Origin: Mucilaginibacter terrenus
Lineage (GTDB): Bacteria; Bacteroidota; Bacteroidia; Sphingobacteriales; Sphingobacteriaceae
Length of the DNA: 64,000 nucleotides
NCBI RefSeq assembly: GCF_003432065.1
Contig: NZ_QWDE01000001.1
Location: forward strand, 558,001 to 622,000
Reading direction: 5' to 3'
Part shown: piece by piece, positions 27,721 through 37,556 of the stretch
How the letters are laid out: each line of letters begins with the position of its first letter
Position numbering within the stretch: the first letter of the stretch is position 1
Notes under the pieces: generated by a model
Databases searched by the model: none
What the model saw: the letters and a program-made list of their open reading frames with translations, nothing else
What the model was told of the DNA's origin: nothing
Program-made: the position numbers and the translations under genes

Positions 27721-27928
27721 GTGTCCCGCTTTAGGTGTTCCAATCATTATGTCGACAAGTGGCGTTAAAACCACATATTATTGAAATATAAATATTTACA
27801 AATTTTACCTGAAGTTTTTGTACTGTCCCGAGGTGTCCCGCTTGATACTGACAATCAACTGTAAGCCTGTGAGTTACATATTTTAGCTGTCCCGGGTGTC
27901 TCGCTTGCTAAGCGGGACACCCGGGACA
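27721..27928 (+). repeat. Dispersed GTGTCCCG repeat element, copy A
   Basis: The 401-bp gap between permease 11 and recR holds no gene. It carries a structured element: GTGTCCCG at 27721, an AT-rich stretch, TTTGTACTGTCCCG leading into TGTCCCGAGGTGTCCCGCTT (27824-27843), a 44-bp spacer, then a terminal hairpin with 19-bp arms (27888-27906 and 27910-27928; consensus arm TGTCCCGGGTGTCCCGCTT; one mismatch; loop GCT). A second copy with the same order and nearly the same spacing is at 47691-47884. There is no coding capacity. It resembles a REP-like or MITE-like intergenic element, but no transposase is linked to it here. Confidence 0.75.
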
Positions 27929-28017
27929 CGTGCAGCCGGAATTTACATAATGAAATATGACTATGGTGTTGCTCCGGATCAAGTCATTTTATCTATTAAA
28001 ACGTTTAACTTCGCGTA

Positions 28018-28632
28018 ATGAATTTTTCGTCAAAACTGCTGGAGGATGCCGTTGCTGAGTTTTCTAAATTGCCGGGCGTAGGGCAGAAGACCGCCTTAAG
28101 GCTTGTGCTGCATTTGCTTAACCGCGACAAGGAAGACGTGGCGCGTTTCAGCAGCGCGATAAGCCGGCTTCGCAACGAGATACAGTTTTGCCAAACCTGC
28201 CATAATATATCAGATCAGGCGGTTTGTGAGATCTGCGCTTCACCAAAGCGCGATCATTCGATTATTTGTGTTGTGGAAGACACCCGTGATGTGATGGCGA
28301 TAGAAAACACCAGCCAGTATAATGGTGTGTATCATGTTTTGGGCGGCTTGATATCACCCATGGATGGCATAGGCCCGGCAGATCTTGAGGTTGATACTCT
28401 GGTAGAGCGGCTAAAGGACGGTGGCGTTAAAGAAGTTATCTTTGCGTTAAGCGCAACCATGGAGGGTGATACCACCATATTTTACCTGCATAAAAAATTG
28501 AAGCAATTCAGTATAAATATCTCCACCATAGCGCGTGGCATAGCGTTTGGAGGTGAATTAGAGTACGTGGACGAGATTACTTTAGGAAGATCTATAGTGA
28601 CCCGTGTACCGTACGAAAATTCATTATCCTGA
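28018..28632 (+). CDS. recR: Recombination mediator RecR
   Basis: This is a 204-residue protein of the usual RecR length. An N-terminal helix-hairpin-helix ([13 protein letters not shown], about residues 17-29) is followed by a C4 zinc finger (C58, C61, C70, C73) and a Toprim domain beginning [12 protein letters not shown]. RecR acts with RecF and RecO in the cytoplasm to load RecA on gapped DNA and in recombinational repair. The ATG follows the repeat element and an 86-bp leader. The glycosyltransferase gene starts 5 bp after its stop codon, so the two may be cotranscribed although their functions are unrelated. All expected motifs are present. Confidence 0.97.
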   Translation: MNFSSKLLEDAVAEFSKLPGVGQKTALRLVLHLLNRDKEDVARFSSAISRLRNEIQFCQTCHNISDQAVCEICASPKRDHSIICVVEDTRDVMAIENTSQYNGVYHVLGGLISPMDGIGPADLEVDTLVERLKDGGVKEVIFALSATMEGDTTIFYLHKKLKQFSINISTIARGIAFGGELEYVDEITLGRSIVTRVPYENSLS

Positions 28633-28637
28633 CGCTT

Positions 28638-29474
28638 ATGAAACTCTCGGTTATTGTAGTTAACTACAATATGTGCGCGCTGCTAAAACAATCGTTAAAT
28701 TCTTTAACTACTGCATGTAACAACATTGACTATGAGTTAATTATAGTTGATGATGCGTCCACAGACAGGTCTGTTGCCATGGTTCATAAAGAGTTTGCAG
28801 ACAACGCACTGATTGTGAACGAGAAAACCTTGGGCGTTGCTAAAAGTCGCAATCTGGCGTTAAGCAGCGCAAGAGGCGAGTATGTTTTACTGGTCAATGC
28901 GGATACAATAACCGCCAGCAACACGCTGGAAAGCACATTATCTTTCATGGATATGCACCAGGATGCAGGTGCTTTGGGTGTGAGGATGCTTACACCTCAG
29001 GGCCGTTTCCTGCACATCGCGCGGAGGGGCTTTAACCGTACATGGGAAGGCTTTTTCAGCATTACAGGGCTAGCTAAACAGTTCCCTAAATCAAGAATAT
29101 ATAAGCATCTCAAAGACAACTGGGTAGATGAATTTGAAACCGCCGAAGTAGACGTAGTGAATGGCGCATTCATGTTATTACGCAATTCTGTACTACAGCA
29201 GGTTGGTGGCCTAGACGAGCGTTTCGCCTACTTTGGCCATGATATCGACCTTTCTTACCGGATCAGGCTTGCGGGTTACAAGAATTATTACTTTCCAAAA
29301 ACCTATATCATCAACTTCAGGAAGCAGGTGCAGTCCAAATTTACATGGAGCTATATCAGGCACTTTTACGGCGCTATGTTTATATTCGCCGGCAAATATA
29401 TGTTCAGCATGCCGGAGATAAAACTTCCGGGCGTGCCGCAGCTATTTGCCCCGAAATATGAAGTTGAAAGATAA
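28638..29474 (+). CDS. Family 2 glycosyltransferase
   Basis: This is a 278-residue GT-A fold glycosyltransferase. The N-terminus LSVIVVNYNMCALLKQSL and VDDASTDRS (about residues 39-47) form the nucleotide-sugar binding part, and FMDMHQDAGALGVRM lies in the central part. The later VNGAFMLLRNSVLQQVGGLD followed by FGHDIDLSYRIRLAGY is typical of rhamnosyltransferase-like GT2 enzymes of polysaccharide or lipopolysaccharide assembly. No transmembrane segment is evident, so it probably acts at the cytoplasmic face of the inner membrane. Donor and acceptor are not predictable. Its 3' end overlaps the start of the dehydrogenase gene by 17 bp, which suggests translational coupling. No other cell-surface polysaccharide gene is nearby. 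Confidence 0.9.
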   Translation: MKLSVIVVNYNMCALLKQSLNSLTTACNNIDYELIIVDDASTDRSVAMVHKEFADNALIVNEKTLGVAKSRNLALSSARGEYVLLVNADTITASNTLESTLSFMDMHQDAGALGVRMLTPQGRFLHIARRGFNRTWEGFFSITGLAKQFPKSRIYKHLKDNWVDEFETAEVDVVNGAFMLLRNSVLQQVGGLDERFAYFGHDIDLSYRIRLAGYKNYYFPKTYIINFRKQVQSKFTWSYIRHFYGAMFIFAGKYMFSMPEIKLPGVPQLFAPKYEVER

Positions 29475-30273
29475 AGTAGTTGTTATTACCGGTGCCTCTT
29501 CCGGCATCGGGAAATCCTTAGCTATAGAACTTGCCAAACGAGGCGCTAACCTGGTGTTAGGCGCACGCCAGTATGTAACATTATGCACCTTAGCGCAAAA
29601 CATCGAAACGCAGCATCATGTTCGCGCGGTTGCAGTTCAGTGTGATGTGACCGTAGCAGATGATTGCGCCATGCTGATTAAACAAGCGGTGCTCACTTTT
29701 GGCAGGGTAGATGTATTAATTAACAATGCGGGAATATCTATGCGCGCGCTCTTCAAAGACGCCGACCTTAGTGTTCTAAAAAGCCTGATGGATGTTAACT
29801 TCTGGGGAACGGTTTATTGCACCAAGTACGCGTTGCCGGAAGTATTAAAAACACAAGGAAGTATTGTTGCTGTGTCATCAATAGCCGGTTACAAAGGGCT
29901 CCCGGGAAGGTCTGGCTACTCAGCGAGCAAGTTTGCGATGAATGGCTTTATGGACTCCTTGCGTGAAGAAAACCTTAAAACGGGCGTACACGTAATGGTG
30001 GCCTGTCCGGGCTTTACAGCATCAAATATCCGTAATACTGCACTTAACCAAAAAGGTACACCACAAGGCGAAAGTACCCTTGAAGAAGATAAAATGATGA
30101 CGTCTGACGAGGTAGCTACCATTATATCGAATGGTATAGAAGCCCGCAAACGTACGCTAATCATGACTCGTCAAGGTAAGCTCACCGTTCTCATGAGCAA
30201 GTTCTTCCCGGCGTTGCTGGACAAAATGGTTTATAATGTATTTGCAAAGGAGCGGAATCCATTGCTGAAATAG
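29458..30273 (+). CDS. Short-chain dehydrogenase/reductase (SDR family)
   Basis: This is a 271-residue classical SDR from the ATG at 29458 (MKLKDKVVVITGAS); a TTG four codons earlier is less likely. It shows the TGASSGIG nucleotide-binding motif, NNAGIS, the catalytic Ser in VAVSSIAGY and the YSASK tyrosine-lysine pair. A C-terminal extension (KLTVLMSKFFPALLDKMVY) resembles that of SDRs annotated as DltE-like or 11-beta-HSD-like enzymes. It is expected to catalyse NAD(P)H-dependent reduction or oxidation of a carbonyl or alcohol; the substrate is unknown. It overlaps the upstream glycosyltransferase gene by 17 bp and converges on the alpha-2-macroglobulin gene with a 20-bp gap. Confidence 0.92.
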   Translation: MKLKDKVVVITGASSGIGKSLAIELAKRGANLVLGARQYVTLCTLAQNIETQHHVRAVAVQCDVTVADDCAMLIKQAVLTFGRVDVLINNAGISMRALFKDADLSVLKSLMDVNFWGTVYCTKYALPEVLKTQGSIVAVSSIAGYKGLPGRSGYSASKFAMNGFMDSLREENLKTGVHVMVACPGFTASNIRNTALNQKGTPQGESTLEEDKMMTSDEVATIISNGIEARKRTLIMTRQGKLTVLMSKFFPALLDKMVYNVFAKERNPLLK

Positions 30274-30297
30274 CGCTCCTTTACAATCCATTTTTAC
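30246..30297 (+). terminator. Terminator hairpin overlapping the end of the SDR gene
   Basis: AAAGGAGCG (inside the last codons of the SDR gene) pairs perfectly with CGCTCCTTT (30274-30282) around a 19-base loop, followed by ACAATCCATTTTTA. It may serve both convergent genes; the T tract is not immediately adjacent. Confidence 0.45.
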
Positions 30298-33200
30298 TTT
30301 ACTACTTCAACCCATTGCCCTTTAATCAGCGCGTTGATGTCGTGGTTGTACATTGCCTCGCAGTAAGTGGAAGGCAGGTAGTATTTACCGGCATACGCGG
30401 CATTGAGCATTACATAGTAGGTCACTTCCTGACCTTCATTTAAACGGAAGTAGGTATTCACCCTGTCGTCACGTATGTCGCGGTAGTCGGATGCGGAAGA
30501 CTTGAATGCTTCATCGTTATTCAGCATCCTGGCATTCAATATCTCCCATCCCGACGGGAATATTTGCGTAAGCGCTAGATTATCGTACCTGCCGCGTTTA
30601 CCCGGGTTTTTAATATTCACCTGGGCAACAAAGTCGCTGCCTTGTTTAAGGGAGCTTACGTCCAACGGTTTACCGCCCAATGTAAAGTATCCAACACGCA
30701 TACTCATCACATCAGGATTTACATAAGTTTTTATATCCTGTCCCGCAGATGGCTGCCCGCGCTGAATAAGCCGTACATATAAGCGATTAGAGCCGGCATT
30801 TTTCATGGTAACGTTACCGCCGTTAGCTGCTAAATCCTGCTGCCACATATACGAGCCCGAATTTACATTGCCGCTGCCCCCGGTTGCCTTGTAGTTGAAC
30901 ATTAGTTTAGCACCTGTTTTATTACTGCCACAGTATTGAGCAATAGCCACCAACGAGTAAGCCGTAGTTTGGGTGCTGTACCAGCTATCCTGTGAAAGCC
31001 TTGCAGCAACGCTGCGCAGTAAGCCTGCCGCTTTTTGCTGCTGACCAAGAAGTGTTAGTGTTTCCAGTATCATGGCTTCGTCGCGCAGGTCAGAACCGTA
31101 AGTGCCATACATCAGGTTGTAAGGCTTAACGTCTGTAGACAACCCGCGGATCATGCGCAAACCAACCTCCGGTTGCCCCGCTAGTTTGTAGGCAGCGGCA
31201 AGCCGCCAACGTGCTTCATTACTTACGTATTGGTACTCTTTTAAGCGGTTCATGGCACCCAGTTCAGGTGCACCGGCAAGCGCAAGCAGGTACAATCGAT
31301 AGGCCTGCACCAGGTCTGTATAATAGTAATAGTCGTGTATGTTGGTGCGTGGGTCAGGCGACCAGTTCACGGCCTTCTGCTTTTGATAACGCTTCCATTC
31401 GTTCAGCATCCCGGCTGGCAGACTGTAGCCTTTTGCCTGTGCCGACAGCAGGAAGTGCCCTGCATAGTTGGTTCCCCACTCATCAGCATCGCCCTGGCCC
31501 GGCCAGTAACTTAAACCGCCACCCGGCACCCGGAAGCCGTTCAGGCGGTTAATAGCCATTTTGATGTTACGGTCAGCTTCGGCTTTTTGCCGACCTGACA
31601 AGTCAAGCAACTGGTTTAAGTATAGTTGCGGAAAGCCTGCCGAGGTGGTCTGCTCCACACAGCCGTGCGGGTAAGTAATAAGATAATCCAGTCGTTTGCC
31701 AAGATTGAGCGGCGGAATGCTGGCAACTTCAAGCGTAGCCTTGTTCGTTCCGTTTATACCCAAAGCGGTGTAAGGTGTAGACCAACTTTCGCCTGGTCTT
31801 AACTCCTTGTCAATGATCCTGGTTACCGGCGGATTAGGATTACGCACATTCAGCTCAACATCGTTTACTGCTGTTTCGCCTCCTGCCTTGGCAATAATGC
31901 GGACTTTACCTACGCCTACAAAATCCTTAACATCGAGGTCGAAGGTCACCAGCTGATCGCCGGGTTTGTCAAACCTGATCGTACGTGTGTTGTTGCCGCC
32001 CAGATTACTGAATGCATTTGACTGCACCTGCACCGTCACGTTTTTGATGTTGTTTTCCATCGCAAATACAGTTACAGGTAACTGCACCTTTTCTGACGGG
32101 CCAAGCACGCGCGGAAGTGTAGCGAGTATCATTAATGGCTTTTTAACAGCCACCGCCTTTTCCGCAATGCCGTAAGCCCCATCGTGGCCCGCAACTATCA
32201 TAACCTTAACTGATCCTACATACTGCGGCAAAGTGAACTTTCTGGTTTGTTTTTCACCTTTACCTAACCTAAACGGCCCCAGAAATTTCACCACGGGCTT
32301 AAACCGGTTAACAGTGACGTTCTTGTTCATGCCCCCGGTACCGTCACCACCAATACTGAGGATGCGTTCCAGACCGCCTCCAAAAGCACCCATTACATAG
32401 TCGTATAAGTCCCAGGTTTTTACGCCCAGCGCTTCCCGAGCGTAAAATGCCTCATGTGGGTCTTGTACCTTAAAGTTGGTGATGTCCAGCAAACCCTCAT
32501 CAACAACGGCAATGGTATAGGTCATTTCCTTACCAGATGCTTCTGATACATCAATGGAGGTGGTTGTTTCCGGTTTTATCTTATCCGGCATGCTTATTAC
32601 CGGCCTTAATACAGTCTCAGGGTTCTCCACTGTTAGAGGGATTGCGCCGTACATGCGGATAGGCAAATCATTGCGGGTTTGCGAATGCCGCTGCAACAAC
32701 GTTACATTCACAAAAACGTTGGGTGCCATTGTCTCGTCTGCTGTAAACGTATAGCGTGTTTGTCCCTTTTTAGTATCTATCCAAACAGTCTTAAGTACCT
32801 TGCTGCCGTTTTCAAAACTTACCAAGGCATGGCCGTCGTTCATTGTAGGAATGGTGAGTGTAACATCTTCGCCAACCTTGTAATTCTTTTTGTCTGATGT
32901 GAACGACAGCATCGACGCGTCTGTAGGGTTCGTTTCCTGCAAGCGCGACGACCAGTTTGGCCAGTCTACATAAATGATCTTACCGGTGGAGTGCCCTGTT
33001 GCTTCATCACGTACCCGGATGAGGTAACGGCCCCAGTCTGCGTGCTTAATGCGCATTTTCCAATTACCACGACCGTTTTGTACAAGTACGTTCTCGGTAG
33101 AGATCAGCTTGTTATACTGGTCCTGAGTAAAGTTGCTCATTTCGTTGCCGGTTTGATCCCACCACCAGCGCCATTGTATCTTATAGAGTTCAACCGTAAC

Positions 33201-35915
33201 ATAGTGCGACCCGGCAAGCGGGTTGCCTTTGGTATCTACGTCGGCAATTTGTATATTGTGGTCTTTATCAGTCACCAGCATGCCCGACAAGGCAGCACCT
33301 TCCGGTGTCTTTATTCCCACATATCCCGGGTAAACGTTGTAATCTATACCCGCTTGCTGCAGACTGAAATTGCCGCCGGGCTCAAATACTTTCACCACAA
33401 AGTTGGCACGCAATTGCCCCGGCGCCTGTTTTTCTACGTTAATGTCAGCGTTCACATCTGCAAGGCCGTTCTCATTCAGGTTACCCTCAAATACGGTTTG
33501 GGTTTGTGTGTTAAAAGCAAGGGTGGGGTCGTCAAAAACATAATCTTCGAAACCCTTAAACGAGGTGTTTTTTGCAGATAAGAATGCATCTACTTTAGCT
33601 TTCAGGTTTTGAGCTGCCCCACCAAATAGCCACTGCGCACTTAACCGGCCATTTACGCCGCTGCCTTTGGTTATAGTAGCCGCTCCGCCAAAATCCAGCT
33701 TAACTTTTAGCCGGTTAGGCATAATGGTTTCTACCTTAAGGTTCTTTTGGAACGATGCACCACCTACTTTTACAGTGGCCGACCAGTTACCCGTAGGAGA
33801 GGAGGTCTCTGTTGCAACATGGAAGCTGTAAAAACCATCTACTGAACTTGTGCGGGTAAGCTTCTTGTAAAGCTGCCCATTGGGATTAGATAATTCAAAC
33901 TCTACCGGATGATCTGCAGGCAGTGCCTTAAGTTTATCTTCCAGTATAAAGGTTACGAATATCGAATCGCCCGGTCGCCAAACACCGCGTTCTCCATATA
34001 TGAAACCTTTTAAGCCATTCTGTACCTGTTCGCCGCCCACGTTAAACCGTGATAACGGTAACGAGCTGCCGTCGTCCAGCTTCAGATATCCACGCTCCTT
34101 GCCGTTTTTAGCAACTAAAAGGTAAGGCTTGCGCTTGTTCTCAAAACGCATTAAACCGTCGCCGTCCGATGTTCCTTTAACAATAACTTGTTTCTGATAA
34201 TCCAGCAGTTCCAGGTCAACACCTTTCATTGGTTCCGCAGTAAGCAGGTTGGTCACGGCCACCAACGTGGTGTTATCGGCACCACGTTTAGCGATGAGCC
34301 CAATGTTCGAAGCTATAATGTTGCGGGTTGCCCAGCGCTCCTTGTTAAAGTAAGAGTTATTGCAAGGATCATCGCGTTTGTCCCATTCAAAACCTTCGGG
34401 ATAGTAGTTGTCATACTTAGCCCAAAAATCATCGTCTTCGTCGCTTACACCACCTGTATTTCCGCCGTATTCGCCGCCGTCGTCGTATTCATCACCACCA
34501 TCCTCTTCGTTGTTGTTTGCTTTAAGGACAGCAGTACCTGCTGAGCAACTGTACAAAGAGTATTCTTGTCTGTACCCTATAATCACACGGTATATAGCAC
34601 CTGGTTCAGCACGGAACAGCTTATCCACGTCCAGCATAAAGCGGTTCTTTTTATGCAGGTTGAGAGATTTATCTTCAGTTAACGATATTGTTTTCTGTAA
34701 CACAGGCTTGCCTACCTGCCGCAATTCAGCGCCGCCATCAAAGCCGTTTGTTTGGAAATACTGCGGTACGTTATTCTCGTATATTTTTATGATACTTACG
34801 TCTACGGCTTTCAGGTTCACTGCTTCAAAAGGCATTAGCAATTTACCCGAGTCGGGAAGGATAACACCTTTACCGGGTATGGTAACGGCAGGCAAACGGT
34901 TTTCAAAAAACACGTTGGCGCTATAGCTTTTGCTGATTTTTTTATGAAATACACTTTCTACACCTTCGTTAACAGTAACGCTGAAGTTGCCTTCCAGCCG
35001 TTGTGGCGCATAAACCTTTACTACACTGCCATCAATAGTGTAAGCAGCATCGGTAAGTTCGCCGATGCTTATCAATCCGTTAAGTTCCTGGCCAACCATA
35101 ATCGGATCAGAAAACTGAACCGCAACGTATTGATCATTCTCCTGAACAGCCTTAATGTCAAGCACCTTAAAGTCGCCTACGGCAGGCACATCAAAAGCCT
35201 GGTTGCCGGTTTTATCTACCTCAAGGCTGCTGCCATCCCATTTAACATCAACGGGTTTAAATATGCGGACCCGCTTAATTGAGGAAATAACAAATTTGTG
35301 TTTCTTTCTCACGTTATCGTGCTGCCAGCTTAGCTTAACCGGTTGTTCATAGCTGGCGCTTATAATCTTTTCAACGCTGGCGGCATCTTCATAATCGGCA
35401 GTTTGTATTGTGCCGGTCAGCTTCATCTCGTCTGACGAACGGTTTGTAGCGCTTGTTAAACCAAAGAACGACACGCTGAAGTCCGGCTTGATCGTTTGAA
35501 AATCAAATTTGAAGTGTTCGTACTCACCGTCAACCTTTATCAGCTTGCCCAGTTCAAAATCTACATCATATTTTTTATCAGCATCCAGCTTGCCGTCGGG
35601 TTTAAACTCGATGGTACGTTCATCTATCCAGTAAGCCTTTCCTTTTACAGAAGGAGATAGGTCGAACAATTTGCTGTTAACTTCCTCGCCCTGGGCGTGC
35701 GTCACCTGAACCTCGCCGGCCAGCTTTACCCTGATGGCGCCCTGGCGGGAAATAACACCGGTCGTGTAAGATTCGATATAGCGGCTAAATTCCGTTGAAG
35801 GCGTGCTTCGGTGATTGCTTCTTGCAAAGTAGATAACGGCTGCAATAAGTATCAGTGATACGGCTAAGGTTACCTGGCCTCTTCTTGAATAGAAAAGGCG
35901 ATAGATGTAATTCAT
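30294..35915 (-). CDS. Large bacterial alpha-2-macroglobulin with thioester motif
   Basis: This is a 1873-residue protein. An N-terminal signal anchor lies at about residues 14-31 with no lipobox Cys, so it is probably tethered in the inner membrane facing the periplasm rather than lipidated. A run of MG-type beta domains follows, including GERGVWRPGDSIFVTFILED typical of MG2. An acidic low-complexity stretch lies near residues 467-497. The complement-like thioester region has C1419-V-E-Q1422 within YPHGCVEQTTSAG, so the thioester-forming Cys and Gln are intact. The alpha-alpha toroid and receptor-like C-terminus follow. Bacterial alpha-2-macroglobulins trap attacking proteases by bait cleavage and covalent capture. 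In proteobacteria they often neighbour PBP1C; no pbpC lies in this window. It is convergent with the SDR gene, and the histidine kinase gene upstream has the same orientation. Confidence 0.93.
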   Translation of the reverse strand: MNYIYRLFYSRRGQVTLAVSLILIAAVIYFARSNHRSTPSTEFSRYIESYTTGVISRQGAIRVKLAGEVQVTHAQGEEVNSKLFDLSPSVKGKAYWIDERTIEFKPDGKLDADKKYDVDFELGKLIKVDGEYEHFKFDFQTIKPDFSVSFFGLTSATNRSSDEMKLTGTIQTADYEDAASVEKIISASYEQPVKLSWQHDNVRKKHKFVISSIKRVRIFKPVDVKWDGSSLEVDKTGNQAFDVPAVGDFKVLDIKAVQENDQYVAVQFSDPIMVGQELNGLISIGELTDAAYTIDGSVVKVYAPQRLEGNFSVTVNEGVESVFHKKISKSYSANVFFENRLPAVTIPGKGVILPDSGKLLMPFEAVNLKAVDVSIIKIYENNVPQYFQTNGFDGGAELRQVGKPVLQKTISLTEDKSLNLHKKNRFMLDVDKLFRAEPGAIYRVIIGYRQEYSLYSCSAGTAVLKANNNEEDGGDEYDDGGEYGGNTGGVSDEDDDFWAKYDNYYPEGFEWDKRDDPCNNSYFNKERWATRNIIASNIGLIAKRGADNTTLVAVTNLLTAEPMKGVDLELLDYQKQVIVKGTSDGDGLMRFENKRKPYLLVAKNGKERGYLKLDDGSSLPLSRFNVGGEQVQNGLKGFIYGERGVWRPGDSIFVTFILEDKLKALPADHPVEFELSNPNGQLYKKLTRTSSVDGFYSFHVATETSSPTGNWSATVKVGGASFQKNLKVETIMPNRLKVKLDFGGAATITKGSGVNGRLSAQWLFGGAAQNLKAKVDAFLSAKNTSFKGFEDYVFDDPTLAFNTQTQTVFEGNLNENGLADVNADINVEKQAPGQLRANFVVKVFEPGGNFSLQQAGIDYNVYPGYVGIKTPEGAALSGMLVTDKDHNIQIADVDTKGNPLAGSHYVTVELYKIQWRWWWDQTGNEMSNFTQDQYNKLISTENVLVQNGRGNWKMRIKHADWGRYLIRVRDEATGHSTGKIIYVDWPNWSSRLQETNPTDASMLSFTSDKKNYKVGEDVTLTIPTMNDGHALVSFENGSKVLKTVWIDTKKGQTRYTFTADETMAPNVFVNVTLLQRHSQTRNDLPIRMYGAIPLTVENPETVLRPVISMPDKIKPETTTSIDVSEASGKEMTYTIAVVDEGLLDITNFKVQDPHEAFYAREALGVKTWDLYDYVMGAFGGGLERILSIGGDGTGGMNKNVTVNRFKPVVKFLGPFRLGKGEKQTRKFTLPQYVGSVKVMIVAGHDGAYGIAEKAVAVKKPLMILATLPRVLGPSEKVQLPVTVFAMENNIKNVTVQVQSNAFSNLGGNNTRTIRFDKPGDQLVTFDLDVKDFVGVGKVRIIAKAGGETAVNDVELNVRNPNPPVTRIIDKELRPGESWSTPYTALGINGTNKATLEVASIPPLNLGKRLDYLITYPHGCVEQTTSAGFPQLYLNQLLDLSGRQKAEADRNIKMAINRLNGFRVPGGGLSYWPGQGDADEWGTNYAGHFLLSAQAKGYSLPAGMLNEWKRYQKQKAVNWSPDPRTNIHDYYYYTDLVQAYRLYLLALAGAPELGAMNRLKEYQYVSNEARWRLAAAYKLAGQPEVGLRMIRGLSTDVKPYNLMYGTYGSDLRDEAMILETLTLLGQQQKAAGLLRSVAARLSQDSWYSTQTTAYSLVAIAQYCGSNKTGAKLMFNYKATGGSGNVNSGSYMWQQDLAANGGNVTMKNAGSNRLYVRLIQRGQPSAGQDIKTYVNPDVMSMRVGYFTLGGKPLDVSSLKQGSDFVAQVNIKNPGKRGRYDNLALTQIFPSGWEILNARMLNNDEAFKSSASDYRDIRDDRVNTYFRLNEGQEVTYYVMLNAAYAGKYYLPSTYCEAMYNHDINALIKGQWVEVVK

Positions 35916-36041
35916 GGGTAGGTTAAATTTGCCTATGAATTTAGGTAATAATAGTTTGATTATTTATGTAAAACAGGTAAATATTTTTCTACTTAGGCAA
36001 TAATATATGTACGTAATTGCAAGTTGTTGTCGGCCTGTTTA

Positions 36042-37370
36042 TTAAGCTACGACAGGAAGTTCGATAGTAAAAATGCTGCCCTTACCCTCAATACTTTTAA
36101 CATTAATTTTGCCCTGGTGGCTCTCCACTATTTGCTTAACAATGCTAAGTCCGATACCTGTGGACTGCTCACCGCGCAGACCTGTTCGGCCAGCACCCGA
36201 AAAACGTTCAAACAAGCGTGGTAGCATTTCTTTAGGAATTCCCATGCCGTGATCTGTTACGCGGATCACTACGCGATTCTTAATTACGTTCAATGCCAAC
36301 TCAACAGAATCGTTTTCTTTAGAAAATTTAAGCGCATTACTAATCAGGTTGTCAATCACCCTCGGGAACTTCTCATGGTTGATCTTTGCAAATACTTCCG
36401 GGGCTTCACTTTTAAATACCACCGTATCTTTACCGCCCAGCTGTACCTTCCATCCGTTGGCTATATTCTTTAAGAACGCGTTCATGTCGGTTCGTTTGGT
36501 GTCCAGGCCCGCGTTCTCATTTTTAGCAGCTTCCAACAAGTCGTCTATAATGGTGCGCGCTTTAACGCACGACTGGCGCATAAGGGTGAGATTCTCCTGT
36601 GTTTCCTCGTCTATATCCTCCATTTCCATCACCATCGCTAGCGACTCAACAGCTGCAATAGGGTTGCGCAGATCATGAGCTACCATGCCCAAAACCTCGT
36701 TCTTAAACTGGTTGGCCTTTTCAATTTCGGCGGTTTTTTCCCGGATTTCTACTATCTGTCCGTAATAGCTGGCTTTATACGAAAAAAAGTATCTTGATGT
36801 GAGATAAAAGCCTGAAAGCAAAATAGCCGAGATCATTTGGTTGTAGGTCATTTCCGTTGCGCCGGCACCGGCGTGAAACAGTAAGATGGTGAACATCAAC
36901 TCCACGCTAACAAGCAGTAATATGGTCTCGTAATATTCAAATACAAACAGCACACTTACCATACTCAACGCCACGAGGTAGAGGGTGAGCGCATTGCTGG
37001 GGTCACCGGTAGTTATAAAGCTGCTGTACATACCACACATAATAATGTACAACGAGAATACAAATACCAGCAATGCCATTGCTGTTGTGCCCCGCTTGGT
37101 AGCCTTAAAGCTTTCTATAGCTAGATAGCTCAGCAAGTAAAATATAGGGGTTACAATTATAAATATCCAATTGGTGGAGCTAAACTCCGGGAAGTTTTCG
37201 GCTTTGGTAAGGCTCTCCGGAAAAACATGGTACAGGATGCGGATAACCGCATTAAGCGCAAAAAATACCAGGCTGGCGGTACGTACGCTTAACAAATTAC
37301 GGTAAGTGTAATAATTGCGGTAAGCAAATACATACTTGCCGGGCAATCTCGAAAAATAGTGCGTATCCAA
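36042..37370 (-). CDS. Membrane sensor histidine kinase
   Basis: This is a 442-residue kinase. About six transmembrane helices fill the first 190 residues with only short loops, so the signal is probably sensed within or near the membrane. A short coiled coil (IREKTAEIEKANQFKNE) leads to the HisKA domain with H232 in MVAHDLRNPIAAVE. The ATPase domain shows the N box (NLISNALKFS), the G1 box DHGMGIP, the F box LFERF and the G2 box GIGLSIV. No receiver gene is adjacent, so it is an orphan kinase with an unknown partner. Its 5' end diverges from clpB over 186 bp, and its 3' end faces the macroglobulin gene upstream region (126 bp). It may belong to envelope or proteotoxic stress signalling, but that is inferred from position only. 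Confidence 0.92.
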   Translation of the reverse strand: MDTHYFSRLPGKYVFAYRNYYTYRNLLSVRTASLVFFALNAVIRILYHVFPESLTKAENFPEFSSTNWIFIIVTPIFYLLSYLAIESFKATKRGTTAMALLVFVFSLYIIMCGMYSSFITTGDPSNALTLYLVALSMVSVLFVFEYYETILLLVSVELMFTILLFHAGAGATEMTYNQMISAILLSGFYLTSRYFFSYKASYYGQIVEIREKTAEIEKANQFKNEVLGMVAHDLRNPIAAVESLAMVMEMEDIDEETQENLTLMRQSCVKARTIIDDLLEAAKNENAGLDTKRTDMNAFLKNIANGWKVQLGGKDTVVFKSEAPEVFAKINHEKFPRVIDNLISNALKFSKENDSVELALNVIKNRVVIRVTDHGMGIPKEMLPRLFERFSGAGRTGLRGEQSTGIGLSIVKQIVESHQGKINVKSIEGKGSIFTIELPVVA

Positions 37371-37397
37371 AGTTTAGATGAATTAGTAAGGGTTCAC

Positions 37398-37405
37398 CAA
37401 AAATA
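37398..37405 (-). promoter_or_regulatory. Candidate -7 box for the histidine kinase gene
   Basis: On the minus strand TATTTTTG matches TAnnTTTG exactly and lies 27 bp before the kinase ATG. No good TTG at the usual -33 distance is seen, so support is limited. Confidence 0.35.
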
Positions 37406-37556
37406 ATATATCAATAGCAAATAAACTAACGTGCTATCCTGCTGTTAAGGCATGTTTTTTCCAGATCAGCCGACAAATTGACTGTAAAGCAGTTGGCTAA
37501 ATGTCAAAACTTCTGAATGTAGCATATGGCAGAGCATTTGTTAACAACTTAGTACT

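Noticed and set aside
32991..33581. 196-codon plus-strand open frame inside the alpha-2-macroglobulin gene
   Set aside because: It overlaps conserved macroglobulin codons on the opposite strand, and the translation has no family features.
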